From an uncultured Bryobacterales bacterium (lineage in GTDB: Bacteria > Acidobacteriota > Terriglobia > Bryobacterales > UBA6623), in contig CAMPKL010000169.1 in assembly GCA_946887065.1 (NCBI GenBank), positions 1 to 7,313 on the forward strand: 7,313 nt of DNA, read 5' to 3'. Positions within the stretch are counted from its first letter, which is position 1. The number at the start of each line of letters is the position of its first letter. Below, piece by piece: positions 1-6,068 of this stretch. Under the pieces are notes generated by a model that saw only the letters and a program-made list of their open reading frames with translations, searched no databases and had not been told where the DNA came from. The position numbers were made by a program, and so were the translations under genes.

Positions 1-96
1 GCGGGATTGCTGATTCTGGTGGTTTCGTTGGCCGCCTACGTACCGGCGCGGCGGGCGACGAAAATCGAGCCGATCGCCGCACTGCGGCACGATTGA
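1..96 (+). CDS. ABC transporter permease, FtsX/MacB type, C-terminal end only
   Basis: The frame is open from base 1 and stops with TGA at 94-96, giving the last 31 residues of a protein. They form a hydrophobic segment (AGLLILVVSLAAYVPA) followed by a basic cytoplasmic tail with ARRATKIEPIAALRHD. The last transmembrane helix of FtsX/MacB-like permeases characteristically ends in PARRA(T/S)(K/R)(I/M)(D/E)P..ALR, so the family call is good despite the short stretch. Such permeases move lipids, peptides or drugs across or out of the inner membrane, or act mechanically, together with an ATPase subunit. Acidobacteria carry very many of them, often with a fused MacB-like periplasmic domain. Substrate and full domain layout cannot be read here because the rest lies outside the window. 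No intrinsic terminator is visible directly after the stop. Confidence 0.82.
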   Translation, partial: AGLLILVVSLAAYVPARRATKIEPIAALRHD

Positions 97-161
97 GAAC
101 GTTAAAGGTCATCGTTTCAGGATGAATCCTCACGCTTAGCTGGCCCCGTTCCGCATGGGCG

Positions 162-170
162 TGTCATAAT
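162..170 (+). promoter_or_regulatory. Possible extended -10 promoter for the aldolase gene
   Basis: TGTCATAAT fits the extended -10 pattern TGnTATAAT with one mismatch in the hexamer (CATAAT). No recognisable TTGACA-like -35 lies 16-18 bases upstream, which is tolerated by extended -10 promoters. Transcription would start near 177 and leave a leader of about 90 bases. It is called from sequence pattern alone. Confidence 0.35.
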
Positions 171-251
171 ATCGTCCCGTCGGGGTCCATATTGCAGGCC
201 TGCGGCTAGGGCGGCTCATCGTCCAAAGATATTGAAGTTGGAAATTTCAGT

Positions 252-257
252 AGGAGG
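252..257 (+). promoter_or_regulatory. Ribosome binding site deciding the aldolase start
   Basis: AGGAGG is a full match to the anti-Shine-Dalgarno complement and ends 10 bases before the ATG at 268. It supports that ATG rather than the in-frame TTG at 232, which would place the Shine-Dalgarno inside the coding sequence and put 12 residues ahead of a well-formed signal peptide. Confidence 0.85.
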
Positions 258-267
258 CCTCTTTCCC

Positions 268-1242
268 ATGACTCGAAAAGAATTCCTCGCAGCGCCGATG
301 TTGGCAGCCGCGGCTGCTTCGGTCGCCAGTGCGGCGCCGGGCGGCAATGCGAATTACAAGGCAAAACGCATCAACAGAGCTGTTGAGCTGCTTGCGGACA
401 AGCAGCCCATCTATTATTCCGGCGGCGGCGGCGCGTATGAAGAGGGTAAGAAGCTGGGCGGTCCCAACGGTACCCACAGCGACTACCTCACCTACGAAAT
501 GGAGCACGGCGCGCTCGATTTTACGGCCCTGCGCGGCTTCATGCAGGGGTTGGTGGACGCGGGTCCGACCAAGTCCGGTCACCGCACGCCTGCCGTGATC
601 GCTACGTTGCCGGTTCTAGGCATCTCGGCTGCGCACATGGAAGCGAATTTTTGGGTCGCCCAACAGGCGATGTGTTGCGGCATTCACGGCATCTTGCTGT
701 GCCATGCGCGCGAGCCCGAGGCTGTGAAATGGCTGGTGCGCGCGCTGCGCTACCCGCGTGCAGAGCCGGTTTCGCCGGCAATCGGCGAGGGTTTACTGGG
801 CAACGGCAGCCAAGGCTTCGCCTCGCGCATCTGGGGCATTACGCCGGCCGAGTACATGGCCAAGGCCGATCCCTGGCCGCTGAACCCGAACGGCGAGTTC
901 ATGTTGGGTCTCAAGATCGAAGACCGTCATGCGCTGGCTAACGTAGATGATTGCCTCTCGGTTCCCGGCATCGCTTTCGCCGAGTGGGGACCGGGCGATA
1001 TGGGCATTTCTCTTGACTTGCCCGACGGCCATGGCGCCAACCGAGACCTGCACCCGGACATGCTTGCCGCGCGCGGCAAGGTGCTCGCATCTTGCAAGAA
1101 GCACGGCATTGCCTTCTTGAACACCGTGCGCGACAACGACGTCACGGAAATGCTTGATGAAGGCGTCATGGTTGGCGCGGGCGCCAGCGCCGCCGCGGCC
1201 GACAAAGGCCGTAAACATACCAATCGCCAGATGCCTTGGTAA
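268..1242 (+). CDS. Exported HpcH/HpaI-family aldolase/lyase
   Basis: This 324-residue protein belongs to the HpcH/HpaI aldolase/citrate lyase family, metal-dependent TIM-barrel enzymes that cleave or form carbon-carbon bonds in 2-keto-3-deoxy or 2-oxo acids. Residues 1-23 look like a signal peptide: basic start MTRKEF, an Ala-rich hydrophobic core, and cleavage after ASA or ASAA. RK stands where a Tat signal would have RR, so export may be Sec or relaxed Tat. EMEHG (77-81) matches the family D-x-EHG motif with the catalytic-base His at 80. KIED (216-219) supplies metal-ligand Glu218 and GPGDMG (241-246) supplies metal-ligand Asp244. The usual substrate-binding Arg of the VRxP/VRPV strand is not seen around IATLPVLG (111-118). 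The protein is longer than the usual roughly 250-residue cytosolic members because of the leader and an insertion near 165-210. The start at 268 follows a strong Shine-Dalgarno. It stands as a single gene closed by its own terminator. Family assignment is firm; substrate is unknown. Confidence 0.85.
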   Translation: MTRKEFLAAPMLAAAAASVASAAPGGNANYKAKRINRAVELLADKQPIYYSGGGGAYEEGKKLGGPNGTHSDYLTYEMEHGALDFTALRGFMQGLVDAGPTKSGHRTPAVIATLPVLGISAAHMEANFWVAQQAMCCGIHGILLCHAREPEAVKWLVRALRYPRAEPVSPAIGEGLLGNGSQGFASRIWGITPAEYMAKADPWPLNPNGEFMLGLKIEDRHALANVDDCLSVPGIAFAEWGPGDMGISLDLPDGHGANRDLHPDMLAARGKVLASCKKHGIAFLNTVRDNDVTEMLDEGVMVGAGASAAAADKGRKHTNRQMPW

Positions 1243-1263
1243 TTTCTAGAACGCTGGGAACTC

Positions 1264-1295
1264 AGAGGGGCGGTCATTGGCCGCCCCTCTTTCTT
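1264..1295 (+). terminator. Intrinsic terminator after the aldolase gene
   Basis: AGAGGGGCGG (1264-1273) and CCGCCCCTCT (1281-1290) form a perfect 10-base-pair, G/C-rich stem with a 7-base loop, followed by TTCTT (1291-1295). It begins 21 bases after the aldolase stop. The short, interrupted T-run makes it slightly less than ideal, but the position and stem leave little doubt. Confidence 0.88.
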
Positions 1296-1305
1296 GTGGG
1301 GTTTG

Positions 1306-1311
1306 TATACT
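1306..1311 (+). promoter_or_regulatory. -10 box of a probable leaderless promoter
   Basis: TATACT matches TATAAT at five of six positions and ends exactly six bases before the ATG at 1318, so the transcription start would fall on or next to the start codon. No Shine-Dalgarno-like purine run exists between the terminator and the ATG. No -35 hexamer is seen at the right distance, because that position (about 1283-1288) lies in the downstream arm of the preceding terminator. Confidence 0.5.
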
Positions 1312-1317
1312 TTGGCC

Positions 1318-2562
1318 ATGTTATTTCCACGCCGTTGGCTCTGTCTTTTGGCCGCAGCCGGAGCTTTGTCCGCACAACAGCCGGCCTATGACCTACTGCT
1401 GAAAGGAGGGCACGTTATCGATCCCAAAAACGGGATCAGCAGCGTCATGGACGTCGCCATCGGCGAGGGCAAGATTGCGCGAGTCGCCGAAAATATCCCG
1501 GCCGCTCAAGCAGCGAAGACCGTTGACGCGTCGGGCCTTTACGTCACGCCCGGATTGATCGACATTCACGGTCATGTGTTTACGGGCAGCCCGATTCGCG
1601 GCTCGGCGCGCAGGGACAACGCCGTCCGCGCCGACACGGTATCTTTGCGTTCGGGCGTCACCACGATCGTCGACGCGGGAACTTCCGGATATCAGACGTT
1701 CCCCGAGTTTCGCGAGTGGGTCATCGATCGTTCGGTGACACGAGTGTTCGCCATGCTGAACATCGTCAGCCAAGGTATGCACGTCGGCGGCAGCGAGAAC
1801 GACCCAACCCAGATGGACGCCGAGGCGACGGCCCGCGTGGCCAAGGAGAATGCCGACGTGGTCGTCGGCATCAAGAGCGCGCACTACGCCGGCCCGGGCT
1901 GGGAGTCGATCGACAATTCCGTCAAGGCCGGCGCCTTGGCGAACATCCCTGTGATGGTCGACTTCGGAGAAGACACGCCGGAACGGAATCTCGAAGTTCT
2001 GCTGCTCGATAAGCTGCGCCCCGGCGACATTTACACGCACTGTTTCTCGGGACACCGCAAGGAGTTGCTGGACGACAAACCGAACCCGGCGATGATCGCG
2101 GGCCGCGAACGCGGCATCATCTTCGATCAAGGTTTCGGACAGGCGAGCTTCTATTGGTATGTGGCCGTTCCCTTCGCCAGGATGGGTTTCTTTCCCGATT
2201 CCATTTCAACCGACATCCATCGCCGCAGCATCAACGGCGGACTCAAGGACATGGCCCACGCGATGACGTCGATCTTGAATCTGGGCGCGTCGCTGGACGA
2301 CGTGATTCGTATGTCGACGTACGAGCCGGCGAAGATTATAAAGCATCCGGAACTGGGCCACCTCGACGTGGGCGCGGAAGCCGACGTGGCTCTGCTGCGG
2401 GTGGAAGAAGGCACGTTCCGGCTGCTGGATTCCGCGCAAGCGAGCTACCCTGGGGACCGTCGCATCTCGGCGGATATGACCATACGCGCCGGCGAAATCG
2501 TTTACGACGCAGGGGGCCGGGGAGCCGTAGATTGGCAACAGTTCCCTTACCGCCGGGATTGA
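1318..2562 (+). CDS. Exported COG3964-type amidohydrolase/deacetylase metallohydrolase
   Basis: This 414-residue member of the amidohydrolase superfamily is of the kind often mislabelled dihydroorotase or D-aminoacylase. Residues 1-19 form a Sec-type signal (MLFPRRW, then an Ala/Leu core, probable cleavage after LSA), so it should act outside the cytoplasm. The N-terminal beta-sandwich starts at YDLLLKGGHVIDP (24-36). The barrel follows, with IDIHGH (81-86, metal ligands His84 and His86), VVGIK (182-186, Lys186 being the expected carboxylated bridging lysine), YTHCFSG (239-245, His241) and ISTDIH (296-301, catalytic Asp299). Where a fourth His ligand is expected the protein has VMVDFGED, with Asp at 215. 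The C-terminus (about 350-414) returns to the sandwich. One characterised COG3964 enzyme, Atu3266, hydrolyses acetyl-(R)-mandelate-like esters; whether this one does is unknown. Start choice: the ATG at 1318 gives a clean signal peptide, whereas the upstream in-frame TTG codons at 1294, 1303 and 1312 run into the terminator tail and -10 box. No ribosome binding site is visible, suggesting leaderless translation. Confidence 0.85.
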   Translation: MLFPRRWLCLLAAAGALSAQQPAYDLLLKGGHVIDPKNGISSVMDVAIGEGKIARVAENIPAAQAAKTVDASGLYVTPGLIDIHGHVFTGSPIRGSARRDNAVRADTVSLRSGVTTIVDAGTSGYQTFPEFREWVIDRSVTRVFAMLNIVSQGMHVGGSENDPTQMDAEATARVAKENADVVVGIKSAHYAGPGWESIDNSVKAGALANIPVMVDFGEDTPERNLEVLLLDKLRPGDIYTHCFSGHRKELLDDKPNPAMIAGRERGIIFDQGFGQASFYWYVAVPFARMGFFPDSISTDIHRRSINGGLKDMAHAMTSILNLGASLDDVIRMSTYEPAKIIKHPELGHLDVGAEADVALLRVEEGTFRLLDSAQASYPGDRRISADMTIRAGEIVYDAGGRGAVDWQQFPYRRD

Positions 2563-2705
2563 GCCCAGCGAACCGCAGTATCATGTAGGCCTGACCCGCG
2601 GCCGTTTGCCCGAGAGGCCGAACGATTGCCCGCTCGCTGTTCGAGAGGGAAAACTTTCTGACTGACACCTTGCGCGCGGCGTTCTCTTGAGATCGGCGAG
2701 ATCCA
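2563..2705 (+). other. Intergenic region ahead of the transglutaminase operon
   Basis: This stretch of 143 bases has no supportable gene. CGGCC (2600-2604) and GGCCG (2616-2620) could form a weak 5-base-pair hairpin, but no T-run follows, so it is not called a terminator. The 7-mer TTGCCCG occurs at 2606-2612 and again at 2626-2632, exactly 20 bases apart, with no wider similarity. No convincing -35/-10 pair was found, although the operon promoter should lie here. Only a weak GCGAG purine stretch (2696-2700) precedes the ATG at 2706. Confidence 0.5.
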
Positions 2706-5700
2706 ATGGCCATTACTGTCGCTCTCAACCACTGCACGACCTACGACTACGATCGCCTTGTCAGCCTATCGCCGCAGATCATTCGGCTACGTCCCGCGCC
2801 GCATTGCCGAACCCCAATTAAGAGCTACTCGCTGAAGATTGAACCGGCTGAACATTTCCTGAATTGGCAGCAGGATCCGCAGGCCAACTACATGGCCCGT
2901 GCGGTCTTCCCGGAGAGGACGCGCCATTTCAGCGTCGAAGTCGATTTGGTCGCCGAACTGACGGTCATCAACCCGTTCGACTTCTTCCTAGAACCCAAAG
3001 CGGAGAAGATCCCTTTCCAATACGAGAGTTGGCTGGAGTTTGAACTGCGGCCGTTCCTTGAGACGCGCGAACTGGGTCCGCTCTTCGAGCAGTTTCTGAA
3101 AAGTATTGATCTCAGCCCGAGGGGTACCGCCGATTTCTTGGTCGGGATCAATCAACGCCTGGAGCAGATGCTCAAGTATCTGATCCGCTTGGAGCCGGGC
3201 GTTCAATCTTGTGAAGAGACGTTGGCGGCGGGCAGCGGCTCTTGCCGCGACTACGCTTGGTTGCTCGTGCAAACATTGCGGCGGTTGGGCTTGGCGGCAC
3301 GCTTCGTATCCGGCTACTTGATCCAACTCAAGCCCGACGTAAAGGCGCTCGACGGACCTTCGGGCACGGACGTGGACTTCACCGATTTGCACGCTTGGAC
3401 GGAGGTCTATCTGCCCGGCGCGGGCTGGGTCGGCCTGGATCCGACCTCGGGCTTGTTCGCCGGCGAAGGGCACATCCCCGTGGCGGCGACTCCCGAACCT
3501 TCGTCCGCCGCGCCCATCAGCGGGGCCGTGGATGAGTGCGAGACGAGCTTCGGGCATGAGATGTCGGTGACGCGCATCCACGAAGATCCGCGGGTCACCA
3601 AGCCGGTCACCGAAGAGCAGTGGCAAGCGATCAACCGTCTGGGCCGGCAGATCGACAGAGACCTGGAACGCGGGGACGTCCGCTTAACGATGGGCGGCGA
3701 GCCGACGTTCGTTTCGATCGACGACATGGAAGGCGAGGAGTGGAATACGGCCGCGCTGGGCGAAAAGAAGCGGCAACTAGCCGAACAGTTGATTCGCCGC
3801 CAGCGCAAACGCCACGCTCCGGATGGCCTGATGCACTTCGGGCAAGGCAAGTGGTATCCGGGGGAACCTTTGCCGCGTTGGTCGTTGGCCTGCTATTGGC
3901 GGACGGACGAACATCCGCTGTGGAGCGACCCGTCGCTGATCGCCGATGTGGACGACGCCGCCGACTGGGGCCTCGAAGACGCCGAGCGGCTGGTCAAGGC
4001 GCTGGCCCGCGAGATGGGCTTGAACGACGAGTATGCGCTGCCGGCCTACGAGGACCCGATGCACTCTCTGCAGCTGGAGGGCCGGCTGCCGATCAACGTC
4101 ACGCCTGAAGACAATCGGCTCGAACGCGCCGATGAGCGAGAGCGCATGCGCCGCGTTTTCGACCGCGGCTTGGGGCAACCGACTGGCTATGTGTTGCCGA
4201 TCGGCAGAAAGCGGGCCGGGGCCAAGCGCGTCTGGCAGTCGGGCCTGTGGATGCTGCGGGGCAAGAAGCTGTTTTTGATTCCGGGCGATTCGCCGATCGG
4301 CTTGCGGCTGCCGTTGGCATCTCTGCCCTGGATCGACCCCCGGCACGCACCCGTGATGCACTTTCGCGACCCCATGAGCGAGCCGGAGATATTGCCCACG
4401 CGGCAAGACCCGCGCGGGCCGGCTGAGCCGCGGAGCGCGCCGAACACGGCGCCGGCAACAAGGCTGGTGGACGGTACGTCTTCCATGACCAGCCGCTCTC
4501 CGGTCAAGGGCGAAGCAGACGACGGCGTGGTGCGGACCGCGATGGCCGTGCAGCCGCGCGATGGGCGACTGCATATTTTCTTGCCGCCGCTTGGTCATGC
4601 CGAAGACTTCGTCGATCTGCTGCGCCATATCGAGGACGCCGCCGCCGCCACGAAAGTGAAGGTCGTGATCGAAGGCTACACGCCGCCCGAGGATCATCGG
4701 CTGCGGTCGATGAAAGTCACGCCTGACCCTGGAGTTATCGAGGTCAACGTCCAACCGACCAAGACTTGGGACGAGTTAGCGGCCAATACCGAGAACCTTT
4801 ACGAAGACGCGCGTCAATGCCGCTTAGGAGCTGAGAAGTTCATGCTCGACGGCCGGCATACCGGCACGGGCGGCGGCAATCACATCGTCTTGGGCGGTCC
4901 CACGCCGGCGGATTCGCCGTTCTTGCGGCGTCCGGACCTGCTGCGTAGCCTGGTCGCTTACTGGATTAACCATCCCTCGCTTTCGTACCTGTTCTCGGGA
5001 CAGTTCATTGGCCCCACTAGTCAGGCCCCGCGCGTGGACGAGACGCGCATCGATAGTCTGCCGGAGTTGGAGATCGCCTTCGGTGAGATTGATGAGGCCG
5101 GGCCGTCCTGTCCGCCTTGGCTGGTCGACCGAATCTTCCGCCATTTATTGGTAGATGTCACTGGCAATACGCACCGCGCGGAGTTCTGCATCGACAAGCT
5201 CTACGCTCCGGAGACCGCCACTGGCAGGCTCGGACTGCTGGAGCTGCGAGCGTTCGAGATGCCGCCCCACGCGCTCATGAGCTTGAGCCAGCAACTGCTG
5301 TTGCGAGGTCTCATCGCAGCATTCTGGAAGAAGCCCTACAAGCGCAACCCGGTGAGTTGGGGCACGCGCTTGCACGACCAGTTCATGCTGCCCCATTTCA
5401 TCCAAGCCGATTTCGACGACGTTATCCAAGACTTGAAGAGAGGCGGATATCCTTTTGATTCTGAATGGTATGCAGCTCAGTTTGAGTTTCGATACCCGCA
5501 TATTGGGACGATCGAGCAAGCAGGCATCAAGCTGGAACTGCGCTCCGCCACGGAGCCCTGGTACGTGCTCGGCGAGGAGCCGGCGGGCGGCGGCATGGCG
5601 CGTTTTGTGGACTCTTCGGTCGAGAGGCTGCAGGTCAAGGTCAACGGCTTTTTGGCCGATCGATACACGGTGACCTGCAACAATCGGCGCCTCCCGCTGC

Positions 5701-6041
5701 ACCCAACCGGCACGGAGGGGGAATTCGCCGCTGGAGTCCGATACCGCGCCTGGCAGCCTCCGAGTTGCCTCCATCCGACGATCGAGGTCCACACGCCGTT
5801 GGTGTTTGACGTTTTCGACGAATGGTCGCAGCGCTCGCTGGGAGGCTGCACTTATCATGTCAGCCACCCTGGGGGCCGCAGCCATGAGACTTTCCCGATT
5901 AACGCCTATGAGGCGGAATCGCGGCGCGCCGCGCGTTTCTTCGGCTTTGGGCACACGCCTGGACCGATTCAGTCTCCTCCCCGCGAGCAAAACCCGCGTT
6001 TCCCGATGACCCTCGATCTCCGACGCAGGCCGACTACCTAG
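2706..6041 (+). CDS. Transglutaminase-like and DUF2126 fusion protein (predicted peptide amidoligase partner)
   Basis: This 1111-residue cytoplasmic protein without signal peptide or membrane segment matches the usual length of the transglutaminase-DUF2126 family. Residues 1 to about 90 are the bacterial transglutaminase N-terminal region (LSPQIIRLRPAPHCRTPI at 21-38; INPFDFFLEP at 88-97). The papain-fold core spans about 165-255 with a complete triad: Cys180 in GSGSCRDYAW, His229 in DLHAWTEVYLPG and Asp245 in WVGLDPTSG. It should therefore hydrolyse or transfer amide bonds. DUF2126 covers about 310-1105, interrupted by a Pro/Ala/Ser/Arg-rich linker at 555-610. Its second half has glutamine-synthetase-like signatures: VIEVNVQPTKTW (677-688), HTGTGGGNH (718-726), HRAEFCIDKLY (823-833) and LELRAFEMPPH (845-855), with likely Mg-ATP or substrate residues Glu679, His726, Arg824, Glu826 and Arg848. 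That fold link is from published amidoligase comparisons and my reading, not tested. The stop is 27 bases before an ATP-grasp gene, which implies an operon. The start at 2706 fits the family N-terminus; its ribosome binding site is weak. Confidence 0.92.
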   Translation: MAITVALNHCTTYDYDRLVSLSPQIIRLRPAPHCRTPIKSYSLKIEPAEHFLNWQQDPQANYMARAVFPERTRHFSVEVDLVAELTVINPFDFFLEPKAEKIPFQYESWLEFELRPFLETRELGPLFEQFLKSIDLSPRGTADFLVGINQRLEQMLKYLIRLEPGVQSCEETLAAGSGSCRDYAWLLVQTLRRLGLAARFVSGYLIQLKPDVKALDGPSGTDVDFTDLHAWTEVYLPGAGWVGLDPTSGLFAGEGHIPVAATPEPSSAAPISGAVDECETSFGHEMSVTRIHEDPRVTKPVTEEQWQAINRLGRQIDRDLERGDVRLTMGGEPTFVSIDDMEGEEWNTAALGEKKRQLAEQLIRRQRKRHAPDGLMHFGQGKWYPGEPLPRWSLACYWRTDEHPLWSDPSLIADVDDAADWGLEDAERLVKALAREMGLNDEYALPAYEDPMHSLQLEGRLPINVTPEDNRLERADERERMRRVFDRGLGQPTGYVLPIGRKRAGAKRVWQSGLWMLRGKKLFLIPGDSPIGLRLPLASLPWIDPRHAPVMHFRDPMSEPEILPTRQDPRGPAEPRSAPNTAPATRLVDGTSSMTSRSPVKGEADDGVVRTAMAVQPRDGRLHIFLPPLGHAEDFVDLLRHIEDAAAATKVKVVIEGYTPPEDHRLRSMKVTPDPGVIEVNVQPTKTWDELAANTENLYEDARQCRLGAEKFMLDGRHTGTGGGNHIVLGGPTPADSPFLRRPDLLRSLVAYWINHPSLSYLFSGQFIGPTSQAPRVDETRIDSLPELEIAFGEIDEAGPSCPPWLVDRIFRHLLVDVTGNTHRAEFCIDKLYAPETATGRLGLLELRAFEMPPHALMSLSQQLLLRGLIAAFWKKPYKRNPVSWGTRLHDQFMLPHFIQADFDDVIQDLKRGGYPFDSEWYAAQFEFRYPHIGTIEQAGIKLELRSATEPWYVLGEEPAGGGMARFVDSSVERLQVKVNGFLADRYTVTCNNRRLPLHPTGTEGEFAAGVRYRAWQPPSCLHPTIEVHTPLVFDVFDEWSQRSLGGCTYHVSHPGGRSHETFPINAYEAESRRAARFFGFGHTPGPIQSPPREQNPRFPMTLDLRRRPTT

Positions 6042-6060
6042 GGACGAAACGCGGCCAGTT

Positions 6061-6067
6061 AGGGGAG
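6061..6067 (+). promoter_or_regulatory. Shine-Dalgarno-like AGGGGAG with ambiguous start
   Basis: AGGGGAG ends one base before the ATG at 6069, too close for ordinary initiation there, but ends 10 bases before an in-frame TTG at 6078. If it is the working ribosome binding site, translation of the ATP-grasp gene would begin at the TTG, three codons later. Alternatively initiation at the ATG could rely on coupling to the gene that ends at 6041. Confidence 0.4.
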
Positions 6068-6068
6068 A

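Larger units (their letters stand above)
97..267 (+). other. Intergenic region between permease and aldolase genes
   Basis: This stretch of 171 bases has no supportable gene. It contains a possible extended -10 promoter at 162-170, a 10-base perfect palindrome GCAGGCCTGC at 194-203 inside the presumed 5' leader, and the ribosome binding site at 252-257. No hairpin with a T-run that could terminate the permease transcript was found. A longer reading of the next gene from TTG at 232 is possible but unlikely. Confidence 0.6.

Noticed and set aside
232..267. TTG start at 232 extending the aldolase by 12 residues
   Set aside because: It would bury the AGGAGG inside the gene and put extra residues in front of a well-formed signal peptide; the ATG at 268 explains both.
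1294..1317. TTG start at 1294 for the amidohydrolase
   Set aside because: It begins in the T-rich tail of the terminator, has no ribosome binding site and adds residues ahead of a compact signal peptide that starts naturally at 1318.
1393..2130. Open frame on the - strand (245 codons) opposite the amidohydrolase
   Set aside because: The + strand carries the full metal-ligand set; the antisense translation is Arg/Val/Asp-rich with no motif.
2600..2620. Hairpin CGGCC...GGCCG as a terminator of the amidohydrolase gene
   Set aside because: Only five base pairs with an 11-base loop and no following T-run.
2606..2632. Direct repeat of TTGCCCG spaced by 20 bases as an operator
   Set aside because: Similarity does not extend beyond seven bases and the motif is ordinary for this base composition.
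3777..4754. Long open frame on the - strand (325 codons) inside the transglutaminase/DUF2126 gene
   Set aside because: It lies wholly antisense to a gene with clear family motifs, has Arg/Gln/His-rich composition typical of reading GC-rich codons backwards, and shows no recognisable motif.
5145..5990. Open frame on the - strand (281 codons) inside the same gene
   Set aside because: It is antisense to the conserved C-terminal DUF2126 blocks, with no recognisable domain and no ribosome binding site evidence.
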